A DNA stretch of 64,000 nt. It comes from REEB506 sp040381035. Its GTDB lineage: Bacteria > Pseudomonadota > Alphaproteobacteria > Caulobacterales > Aquidulcibacteraceae. Position 1 is the stretch's first letter. Each line of letters starts with the position of its first letter. The stretch spans positions 40,834 through 104,833 of the forward strand of contig JBEIHY010000001.1 in assembly GCA_040381035.1 (NCBI GenBank). Reading direction: 5' to 3'. This document shows positions 32,675 to 39,664 of the stretch, one piece after another. A program made the translations under genes and the position numbers. The notes under the pieces were generated by a model. The model worked only from the letters and a program-made list of their open reading frames with translations, searched no databases and was not told the DNA's origin.

Positions 32675-33772
32675 ATGACCGATCACCGCCCCACCTCCGA
32701 CGCCGCGCGCATGGGCGTGAGCCAATTGGACACGCGTGCGCGCGACCTGTTCAAAGAAATTGTTGAAAGTTATCTGACGACGGGCGAGCCCGTCGGCTCG
32801 CGCACGCTGTCCAAACTGGGCGCTTCCGGGCTGTCGCCGGCTTCGATCCGCAACACCATGGCTGACCTTGCCACGCTTGGCCTGCTGGATGCGCCACACG
32901 CCATGGCGGGGCGGCGGCCAACGCATGCCGGATTGCGGTTCTTCGTCGACAGCTTTCTGGAAATCTCCGATCTGCCCGATGAAGACGGCCGCGCCGAAAT
33001 CGAAGCGCGCCTGGCCGGAGCGCCGGCCACCCGCGAAGGATTGCTGGCGGTCGCCAGTGAGATGCTGTCGGGGCTTGCCGGCGGCGCGGGCCTCGTCGTT
33101 GCCGACAAGCGCGACGCGCCGATCCGCCATGCCGAACTGGTCAATCTTGGCGCCGGGCGGGCCTTGCTGGTGCTGGTTTTTGAAGACGGCGGGGTGGAAA
33201 ACCGCCTGCTGGAAACGCCGCTCGGGCTCACCGGCAGCGCGTTGATCGAAGCGACCAATTTCCTCAATGCCCGGTTCAAGGGGCAAACCCTGGATGAAGC
33301 CCGCCGCGAAGCCGAAGACGAACTGACCCAGGAGAAGGCCCGCCTTGACGCCGCCGCCGCGGCCTTGGTGCAGCAGGGCCTGGCCGAATGGTCCGGCGAA
33401 GATCCGATGCAGGGCCGCAGCCTGATTGTACGCGGCCAGGCCAAGCTGCTGCAAGACGCCCGCGCCGAGGCCGATCTGGAGCGGGTGCGGCTGTTGTTCG
33501 ACGATCTCGAAAAAGCGCGCGACCTCGTCAATGTGCTCGATGTGGCGCGAACCGCCGACAGCGTGCGGATTTTCATTGGCGGCGAAAACCGGCTGTTTTC
33601 GCTATCCGGCTCCAGCCTGATCGTGGCGCCCTATTCCAATGCCCAGCGCCGCATTGTCGGCGCGCTCGGCGTGATCGGGCCGACGCGGCTCAACTACGCC
33701 AAGATCATTCCGGTGGTGAACTACACCGCCCAGCTGATCGGCAAGCTGATGGATAGCTTGCCAAAGACCTAA
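32675..33772 (+). CDS. hrcA: heat-inducible transcription repressor HrcA
   Basis: HrcA represses chaperone operons by binding CIRCE elements. The 365-residue product has the N-terminal winged helix (Leu-Phe-Lys-Glu-Ile-Val-Glu-Ser-Tyr-Leu-Thr-Thr-Gly-Glu-Pro-Val-Gly-Ser-Arg and Ser-Pro-Ala-Ser-Ile-Arg-Asn-Thr-Met-Ala-Asp-Leu) and the C-terminal region with Phe-Ile-Gly-Gly-Glu-Asn and the ending Leu-Gly-Val-Ile-Gly-Pro-Thr-Arg-Leu-Asn-Tyr. It lies 49 bases upstream of grpE, the usual order. I saw no CIRCE element in the immediate upstream region. Confidence 0.96.
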   Translation: MTDHRPTSDAARMGVSQLDTRARDLFKEIVESYLTTGEPVGSRTLSKLGASGLSPASIRNTMADLATLGLLDAPHAMAGRRPTHAGLRFFVDSFLEISDLPDEDGRAEIEARLAGAPATREGLLAVASEMLSGLAGGAGLVVADKRDAPIRHAELVNLGAGRALLVLVFEDGGVENRLLETPLGLTGSALIEATNFLNARFKGQTLDEARREAEDELTQEKARLDAAAAALVQQGLAEWSGEDPMQGRSLIVRGQAKLLQDARAEADLERVRLLFDDLEKARDLVNVLDVARTADSVRIFIGGENRLFSLSGSSLIVAPYSNAQRRIVGALGVIGPTRLNYAKIIPVVNYTAQLIGKLMDSLPKT

Positions 33773-33821
33773 CGCGCACCACCGTCTTGACCACGCCCTC
33801 AAGCCCACCCAAGAGAACCCC

Positions 33822-34391
33822 ATGACCACAGAACCCGAAATCCCGCCCGCCGAGGCGTTCGATCCATTGAGCCTGGAAAGCCAACTCGCCGCAGCGCTGG
33901 CCCGCATTGGCGAACTGGAGGAAGAACGCCTCCGCGCCTGGGCCGAGGTCGACAACACCCGCAAGCGCGGCGACCGCGCCGCCAAGGAAGCAAGCCTGTT
34001 TGCGATCGACCGCTTCGCGCGCGACCTGCTGCCCGCCGCCGACAACTTCGCCCGCGCGCTGGATGCCGCACCGCCGGACGCCAGTGTCGAGCAATTGCAG
34101 GCCCTGCGCGATGGCGTGGCGATGGTCGAGCAGCAATTGATCGAAGCCTTCGCCCGCCATGGCCTGAAGCGCATCGGCGCTGTCGGCGACAAGTTCGATC
34201 CCAATCTGCACCAGGCGATCGCGCAAATCCCATCCGCGCAAGCCCCCGGCGCCATCGCCGAAGTCATGCAGGCCGGCTTCGTGCTCGCTGACCGCACGCT
34301 GCGGGCCGCGATCGTTGCCATCAGCGCTGGCGCGGCTTCCGCCCCGCCCGCCGATGGCGGCCCGGGCGCGACGGTCGATGTGCAGGCGTGA
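33822..34391 (+). CDS. grpE: nucleotide exchange factor GrpE
   Basis: GrpE releases ADP from DnaK. The 189-residue product has an acidic N-terminus, a long coiled-coil (Leu-Ala-Arg-Ile-Gly-Glu-Leu-Glu-Glu-Glu-Arg-Leu-Arg-Ala-Trp-Ala-Glu-Val-Asp-Asn) and the beta domain with Gly-Asp-Lys-Phe-Asp-Pro-Asn-Leu-His-Gln-Ala. The C-terminal Gly-Phe-Val-Leu-Ala-Asp-Arg-Thr-Leu-Arg-Ala-Ala is the DnaK-contacting strand region, with Ala-Ala where many proteins have Pro-Ala. It follows hrcA closely. Confidence 0.96.
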   Translation: MTTEPEIPPAEAFDPLSLESQLAAALARIGELEEERLRAWAEVDNTRKRGDRAAKEASLFAIDRFARDLLPAADNFARALDAAPPDASVEQLQALRDGVAMVEQQLIEAFARHGLKRIGAVGDKFDPNLHQAIAQIPSAQAPGAIAEVMQAGFVLADRTLRAAIVAISAGAASAPPADGGPGATVDVQA

Positions 34392-34433
34392 GCCGCGCAT
34401 TGGGGTGAACGCAGCGATATGGTAGCGGCCCTC

Positions 34434-35038
34434 ATGAACGCCCCCGCTCGCCTTCTGCAGGCCGCCTTGGCCGAGCCTGTCCGCCACCAGTTCACCCGGG
34501 CCGAATATCACGCCATGGCCGCCGCCGACGTGTTTCAACCCGATTTGGACCTGGAGCTGATTGACGGAGAGCTGATCGAAATGCCCGCCGACGGCCATCG
34601 CACAATTGACTGGAACGCTGTGTTCAACCGTTGGCTTGTGGAAAGCCTCAGCCCGACTTTCATGACCATTCCGAACAAGAGCCTGGAGATCAGCGACCAC
34701 GACGAGCCCAAGCCCGATTTCTGGATTTTGACGCCAACCTGAGAGTGGCGGACGTCACCGGCGCGGACGTGCTGCCGATCATCGAAATCGCCGATGCGAC
34801 GCTGCGCCTCGACCGGCGCAAGGCCGACATCTATGCCCGCGGCGGCGTGCGGGAATATTGGCTGGTTGATGTCGAACGCCGCTGCGTGCTGGTTCATCGC
34901 CTTGATGGCGCAACCTATGGCGAGCCTGCCGTGGTTGCGGCGGAAGAGCCGGTGGCCGCCGCGCTGATCCCTGGGCTCAAATTGCGGATCGCGGACTTTG
35001 CGCGCTTGATGGAAGACCACAGCGGCAGCGCGGACTGA
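34434..35038 (+). pseudogene. Uma2-family (DUF820) nuclease gene with one frameshift
   Basis: The first frame (from ATG 34434) encodes Leu-Glu-Leu-Ile-Asp-Gly-Glu-Leu-Ile-Glu-Met-Pro and Pro-Lys-Pro-Asp-Phe-Trp-Ile, the start of a Uma2 PD-(D/E)XK-like domain, then stops at 34742. The next frame continues with Phe-Asp-Ala-Asn-Leu-Arg-Val, Ile-Ile-Glu-Ile-Ala-Asp, and Lys-Ala-Asp-Ile-Tyr-Ala-Arg-Gly-Gly-Val-Arg-Glu-Tyr-Trp to 35038. Adding one T to the TTTT run at 34726-34729 restores a single frame of about 200 residues with the conserved Pro-Asp, Glu and Lys. Slippage in the genome or a sequencing error would look the same. Confidence 0.82.
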
Positions 35039-35665
35039 GGGATAAACCCGCGCCCAATCCCCGCCGCTCGATCACCGAACATCAAGCCCAACAAGGCGAT
35101 CGGCAAAAACCGCCGCACCGAAATCCGCCCGGCTCGACCCCTGCGCCACCTTGAGGGCGATGACCCGCGCCGCTCCCCTCCTCCCTCACTTCGATCTCCT
35201 CTTCACCCTGCTCAAGCGCCGGTTCGCGCTGTGGGCGCCGGGCGCCAAGGCCTCGGCGGCGTTTGTGCGTGTTGCGGCGCGCACCGAACGCGAACCGGCG
35301 GATGCGATCCGCGTCAAGCTGGCGCGGGTCGGCATGGCGTTTGCGAGGCTCGACGCTCCTGCGCTTCTGGTATGGTTTTCGCGCAAACGTCCGGGCTCGG
35401 GTCAATCGCGGCGTCTCTCGCGGCTGCGGGAAAATACCGGGCGCGACGGCTTACGCGCATTGGACCGCCTTGGCCGCGGACATCCGGCGCGACCCGTTAC
35501 CAGCGCAAGCATCTTGCAAAGCGACCGGCTTGCGCTTCATCCTGCGTCGCGTGCTTGTGGCCAATACGGCCAAGCCCGCGCGCCGCCTTAAGCACAAAGC
35601 CGTGCACCAAATCGCACCTCAATCCCGCCTTGCCCCCCGCCGAAGCGCGGCCGCTGGCGCTGGCT
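35039..35665 (+). other. 627 bases without a clear gene; possible decayed ORF
   Basis: The best frame starts at ATG 35160 and runs to 35591 (143 codons). Its first 65 codons look protein-like (Leu-Leu-Pro-His-Phe-Asp-Leu-Leu-Phe-Thr-Leu-Leu-Lys-Arg-Arg), but beyond about 35390 it turns Arg/Pro-rich and shadow-like. From about 35450 a second plus-strand frame looks more protein-like (Gly-Leu-Arg-Phe-Ile-Leu-Arg-Arg-Val-Leu-Val-Ala-Asn). This could be another frameshifted gene, adjacent to the broken Uma2 gene, or non-coding sequence. No family is recognised. Confidence 0.3.
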
Positions 35666-36526
35666 TTAGGTGCGCGGCCGCAGCAGTCCCTCTTGCGCCA
35701 CACTCGCGACCAGCGTGCCGTCCTCCAGATACAGCGCGCCGCGATTGAAGCCGCGGGCGCCGGAGGCGGAGGGACTATCCTGATCGTAGAGATGCCATTG
35801 ATCGGCGCGCGAGGGGCGATGGAACCAAATGATGTGATCGAGGCTCGCCATCTGCACGCCCGTCATCCACGACACGCCATGCGGGCGCGCGCATGTCGAC
35901 AACAGTGACATGTCGGTGGCGTACGCCAACACGCATTGATTGAGCGCGGGATCATCGCCCACACTTTCTACCGCCCGCATCCACACTTTCTGCGTGGCGT
36001 CCGTCTTTTTCGGCTTGATCGGGTCAATTGGATCGACGCGGCGAATATCGATGGCGAAATCGCGCCCAACCAGTTCTTTTAAGATCGCTTCGGGAATTTC
36101 GCTGGCGCGCTTTTTGATCCGGTCGGCATCACTTGGCGTGTCTTGCGCGGCCCGGGTTTGCGGCATCGGCGCCTGGTGCTCAAAGCCCGGCTCCACAATC
36201 TGGAACGAGGCGGCGAGATTGAGGATCTGCTCGCCATGCTGGATAGCGATCACCCGGCGTGTGGCGAAACTCTTACCGTCGCGCGAGCGCTCCACCTCGT
36301 ACAGAACCGGCGCCTTGGGGTCGCCCGGGCGGATGAAATAGGCCTGAAGCGAGTGGCATACGCGCCCCTGCACCGTCTGATAGGCGGCCATCAGCGCCTG
36401 CGCGATGACTTGGCCGCCATAGATGCGGTTCCTATTCATCTCGTCTTGCGGGGTTGCGCCGCGAAACAGATTCAGTTCGATCAGTTCGAGAGTCAGGGTC
36501 TCGATCAAGGTAGCGATGCCGGACAT
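35666..36526 (-). CDS. tesB: acyl-CoA thioesterase II
   Basis: TesB hydrolyses acyl-CoAs to free acid and CoA. The 286-residue product is a tandem hotdog protein. Recognisable are Leu-Asn-Leu-Phe-Arg-Gly near residue 20, Asn-Arg-Ile-Tyr-Gly-Gly-Gln-Val-Ile-Ala-Gln-Ala, Cys-His-Ser-Leu-Gln-Ala-Tyr-Phe-Ile-Arg-Pro-Gly-Asp, Tyr-Ala-Thr-Asp-Met-Ser-Leu-Leu (catalytic Asp), Met-Ala-Ser-Leu-Asp-His-Ile-Ile-Trp-Phe-His-Arg and Tyr-Asp-Gln-Asp-Ser-Pro. The catalytic Asp, Thr/Ser and Gln positions all appear filled. It is transcribed alone. Confidence 0.95.
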   Translation of the reverse strand: MSGIATLIETLTLELIELNLFRGATPQDEMNRNRIYGGQVIAQALMAAYQTVQGRVCHSLQAYFIRPGDPKAPVLYEVERSRDGKSFATRRVIAIQHGEQILNLAASFQIVEPGFEHQAPMPQTRAAQDTPSDADRIKKRASEIPEAILKELVGRDFAIDIRRVDPIDPIKPKKTDATQKVWMRAVESVGDDPALNQCVLAYATDMSLLSTCARPHGVSWMTGVQMASLDHIIWFHRPSRADQWHLYDQDSPSASGARGFNRGALYLEDGTLVASVAQEGLLRPRT

Positions 36527-36627
36527 GCACGGATGTAGCCGCGCGTCTGGCGCTTGCGCAAGCCGCGTGCGGGCTTTATCGGCAAGGGCCGCCGCGCTGC
36601 GTTGCGGCCAATTTACAGGAGGACATC

Positions 36628-36972
36628 ATGAAAAAAGTTCTGTTCGCCGCAGTCGTTGCGCTTTGCTGCGCAAGCCCGGCCTTTGCGGATGCGATGGCGC
36701 CCTTCTATGGCAACACCGCCGAAGTGAAGCAGGCCGATGGCGCGGTTTTGAAATACCAGTTCAACGCCGATGGCTCTTTCACGCAGCTGGCGCCGGATGG
36801 GGCCAAGGTCACCGGTAGTTTTAAGGTCGCTGACGGAAAAATCTGCCTCACGCCGGCCGGGGGCCAACCGGGGTGCGCGCCCAGCGTGGACGGCAAGAAG
36901 GTTGGCGACACCTGGGAGATCACCAATGATCAAGGCCAGAAATTGTCGGTGACGCTGAAGGCCGGCCGCTGA
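36628..36972 (+). CDS. small exported protein of unknown function
   Basis: A 114-residue protein with a signal peptide ending Ala-Phe-Ala near residue 20 and a strong CAGGAGG ribosome binding site. The mature 94 residues look beta-rich (Val-Leu-Lys-Tyr-Gln-Phe-Asn-Ala-Asp-Gly-Ser-Phe-Thr; Thr-Gly-Ser-Phe-Lys-Val-Ala-Asp-Gly-Lys-Ile-Cys-Leu-Thr), with two cysteines likely to form a disulfide around the Pro-Ala-Gly-Gly-Gln-Pro-Gly turn. The repeated Asp-Gly pattern suggests a small beta barrel. A hairpin 25 bases beyond the stop probably ends its transcript. Confidence 0.75.
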   Translation: MKKVLFAAVVALCCASPAFADAMAPFYGNTAEVKQADGAVLKYQFNADGSFTQLAPDGAKVTGSFKVADGKICLTPAGGQPGCAPSVDGKKVGDTWEITNDQGQKLSVTLKAGR

Positions 36973-36996
36973 ACCCATCGTCCGAACACGGATGAT

Positions 36997-37027
36997 ATCG
37001 CCCCTCTCCCGGCGGGAGAGGGGCGAT
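36997..37027. terminator. strong hairpin between convergent genes
   Basis: Perfect 14-base arms (36997-37010 and 37014-37027) enclose a GGC loop. It lies 24 bases after the small exported protein and 40 bases before the end of the convergent epoxide hydrolase gene, so it could end both transcripts. There is no T-run. Its core CCCCTCTCCC matches the larger palindrome at 22648-22737, so it may be a member of the same dispersed family. Confidence 0.6.
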
Positions 37028-37067
37028 CGTCTGGATCCGGATGACCGGCTTGTTGCGAAAGCCCGCT

Positions 37068-38222
37068 TCAATAACCGATCGCGGCCGCAAATGTCTGAAC
37101 ATCCGCGGTGAACTCCACCGGCCGTTCCATAGCGGCGAAGTGCCCGCCTCCCGACATCTGTGACCAGTGCACGATATTGTAGGCGCGCTCGGCCCAGCTG
37201 CGTGGCGGCGGTGCGTACAAAGTCTCACCGGGGAAATTGGCAAAACCCGTCGGCGCCTCCACGCGCTTGCCTTCCGGCAAACCAACGCCGCCATTCTCCT
37301 CAAGCAAGGCGCGATAATACCACACGCTGGTGGCCATCGAATCGGTCAGCAAATAGATCATGATATTGGTGATCAACTGGTCGCGCGTGTACACGCTCCA
37401 CAGATCGCCGGCCTTCAGATCGCTCCAGCCGTGGAACTTCTCCAAGATCCAGGCGGCCGCGCCCACCGGGCTATCCATCAGCGCCATGGCCAGCGTTTGC
37501 GGCTTCGTGGCCTGCTGCATGAAGTAGGCGCCTTCGGCCTGCATCGCAAACTGCGTGCGCGCCAGCCAGGCTTTCTCGTCATCCGTTTGGGGTGTGGCTG
37601 GTGTCGGCCGAAGTCCGATCATGTTGAGATGAATGCCGGCAACCACATCGACATGGTCCAAGCCCAGCCAGGACGTCACCATCCCGCCCCAATCGCCGCC
37701 TTGCGCCATAAAGCGCTCATGGCCCAGCACGTCGATCATCAGTGTTCGGAACATCTTGGCGGTGGCGCGCTGGCCCACAGGGCTTGCGGGCTTGCCGCTG
37801 AAGCCATAGCCCGGCAGCGAGGGGATCACGAGGTCGAAGGCGTCTTGCGCCTTGCCGCCATGCTGGGACGGAAACGCCAGCCGCTCAATCACGCCCCAAA
37901 ATTCATAGATCGATCCGGGCCAGCCATGGGTGATCAGCAGTGGCCGCTTACCTTGCGCCTCGCCCACGACATGCACGAAATGAATATCGAGCCCGTCGAT
38001 ATCGGTGATGAAATGCGGCCAGCGATTGAGATCGGCCTCCGCAGCGCGCCAATCATAACGGCGCAGCCAGTGTTCGCAGAAATCGCGCAGCACCGCAGTA
38101 TTGACGCCGCGCCCCCAACTGTCCGCCTCATCGGCGGGCGCAGGAAACCAGGGATAGGCCGCCACCCGCTCGCGGATGTGGTCGAGCTTTGACAGCGGCG
38201 CATTGATTTTGAACGGCGTCAC
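37068..38222 (-). CDS. epoxide hydrolase (EHN-type alpha/beta hydrolase)
   Basis: A 384-residue hydrolase with the N-terminal epoxide hydrolase domain (Trp-Arg-Ala-Ala-Glu-Ala-Asp-Leu-Asn-Arg-Trp-Pro-His-Phe) followed by the alpha/beta fold. Visible motifs are His-Gly-Trp-Pro-Gly-Ser (oxyanion), the nucleophile Asp in Gln-Gly-Gly-Asp-Trp-Gly-Gly, and His in Gly-Gly-His-Phe-Ala-Ala-Met-Glu-Arg-Pro. The family opens epoxides to diols; in bacteria it often serves xenobiotic or terpene breakdown. Its start overlaps the stop of the PhzF-like gene (ATGA), so the two are coupled. Confidence 0.92.
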   Translation of the reverse strand: MTPFKINAPLSKLDHIRERVAAYPWFPAPADEADSWGRGVNTAVLRDFCEHWLRRYDWRAAEADLNRWPHFITDIDGLDIHFVHVVGEAQGKRPLLITHGWPGSIYEFWGVIERLAFPSQHGGKAQDAFDLVIPSLPGYGFSGKPASPVGQRATAKMFRTLMIDVLGHERFMAQGGDWGGMVTSWLGLDHVDVVAGIHLNMIGLRPTPATPQTDDEKAWLARTQFAMQAEGAYFMQQATKPQTLAMALMDSPVGAAAWILEKFHGWSDLKAGDLWSVYTRDQLITNIMIYLLTDSMATSVWYYRALLEENGGVGLPEGKRVEAPTGFANFPGETLYAPPPRSWAERAYNIVHWSQMSGGGHFAAMERPVEFTADVQTFAAAIGY

Positions 38223-39106
38223 AGGCGCAGCATCCCCTCAGCCACAATCACCGCCTGGCCGCCGATTTCCACCCTAGTGAGCGCGCCATTGGCAATCGTC
38301 ATTTGCATCTCGATGCGGCTCGGCCGGCCCATCTCTACGCCCTGCTCAACCACCACATCATGTTCGCCGTCGCCGAGCTTTTCAAACTGCATCAGCACGC
38401 CGGCAAAGCCCGCCACCGCTGAGCCCGTGGCCGGGTCTTCTGCAACGCCGGCGCCCGGCGCGAACATGCGCGAGCGGAAGTGCACGCCCTCCCCGGCGCG
38501 GGCGTACGGATAAATCGCGCCGTGTTCGGGATTGAGGCGGTTGATCATCGCGCCATCCGGCTTGATGCGGGCGAGTGCGGCGACAGAGGCCACCGGCGCA
38601 AACGCCATGGGCAGCGCCACGCCGTGCATGGACGGCTCATGCGCCCCTGCGCCGATCTCTACCGGGTCAAGCCCCAGAGCCACCGCGACATCGAGGCGGT
38701 CGAGCGATGGCGCATAAACCTTGGGCAAGCCGGGACTGCGAAAACGCGCCCGCGCCGAACGGTCGCTCTCGCAATCGACGATGCAGGCCACATCGCCAGC
38801 CGCGAGCGCGAGCCCAAACGCGCGCGCGCCGCCGCCGTCCAGCAGCGCCAGCAAGGATGCGGTCCCCACGGTCGGATGGCCCGCAAACGGCATTTCGATT
38901 TCGGGCGTGAAGATGCGAATTTGGGCGCGCTGGCGCGGATTGTCGGCAGGCAGCACAAACACCGTCTCCGACAGATTGAATTCGCCCGCGATGGCTTGCA
39001 TCGTCGTGCTATCGAGGCCCTCGGCGTCGAGCACGACAGCGAGGGGGTTGCCGGCGAGCGGCGTGGCGGTGAACACATCGAGCGTGTAAAAGCGGCGCTT
39101 AGTCAT
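38219..39106 (-). CDS. PhzF-family isomerase
   Basis: A 295-residue PhzF protein of the diaminopimelate-epimerase fold. The family signature is complete: Tyr-Thr-Leu-Asp-Val-Phe-Thr-Ala-Thr-Pro-Leu-Ala-Gly-Asn-Pro-Leu-Ala-Val-Val near the start, Asn-Leu-Ser-Glu-Thr-Val-Phe with the catalytic Glu, Phe-Ala-Gly-His-Pro-Thr-Val-Gly-Thr, and Glu-Asp-Pro-Ala-Thr-Gly-Ser-Ala near residue 225. Except for phenazine enzymes, substrates are unknown. It is upstream of and coupled to the epoxide hydrolase. The intact state contrasts with the second phzF-like gene at 56785-57786. Confidence 0.93.
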   Translation of the reverse strand: MTKRRFYTLDVFTATPLAGNPLAVVLDAEGLDSTTMQAIAGEFNLSETVFVLPADNPRQRAQIRIFTPEIEMPFAGHPTVGTASLLALLDGGGARAFGLALAAGDVACIVDCESDRSARARFRSPGLPKVYAPSLDRLDVAVALGLDPVEIGAGAHEPSMHGVALPMAFAPVASVAALARIKPDGAMINRLNPEHGAIYPYARAGEGVHFRSRMFAPGAGVAEDPATGSAVAGFAGVLMQFEKLGDGEHDVVVEQGVEMGRPSRIEMQMTIANGALTRVEIGGQAVIVAEGMLRL

Positions 39107-39198
39107 GGCGCAGGTGTTAGCGCGATTGCACTTGAATTGCAGCCCCCGCCCTCAGCGCGCCGCATTCAGCTGCTTTAATATTTCTTTCGAGGGCCTGC

Positions 39199-39549
39199 AT
39201 GATCCGCTTTGCCCTTGCTGCTGGCGTCTTGTCCCTTGCTGCGCCGGCCTTCGCTGAAAGCCCGCGCTATCAGCTGCAAACCGTGGAAGGCGGCGTTGTG
39301 CGCCTCGACACGGCCACCGGCGCGATGGATTTCTGCCGCACGACCGGCGCGGAACTGAAATGCTAAGCCGCCAAGGCCGCGCCGAAAGCGCAAGTCAGCG
39401 CCGATCTTTCCGAGCTTGATCCCAAGAAGATGGAGCGGCAGATGGATCAAGCCAGTCAAGCCATGACCGTCATGCTGCCGATGATGATGAAGACCATGGG
39501 CCAGATGCGCACGATGGTGGAGCGCGAAATCAACAAGTCAGCCCATTAA
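39199..39549 (+). pseudogene. secreted protein gene interrupted by an in-frame TAA
   Basis: From ATG 39199 the frame encodes a signal peptide (Phe-Ala-Leu-Ala-Ala-Gly-Val-Leu to Ala-Phe-Ala), then Tyr-Gln-Leu-Gln-Thr-Val-Glu-Gly-Gly-Val-Val-Arg-Leu-Asp-Thr-Ala-Thr-Gly and Phe-Cys, ending Leu-Lys-Cys before TAA at 39364-39366. The same frame then continues for 60 codons with an amphipathic Met/Gln/Lys-rich helix (Pro-Lys-Lys-Met-Glu-Arg-Gln-Met-Asp-Gln) to a TAA at 39547. The first part matches the layout of small alphaproteobacterial exported proteins whose Cys-containing motif is followed by such a helix. One substitution (for example CAA or GAA to TAA) explains the break. It could also be a truncated but still used 55-residue protein. 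Confidence 0.7.
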
Positions 39550-39664
39550 CAGCCGCGCAGACGGCTCAAGAAACTGGCCGCCGTCATTCTGGGTTGTCGA
39601 AGCCAAGCTTAGAACTCAGGCTTGCCACGATTGACGATCAAAGGGCCTGGATCCTGGGCAAGGC

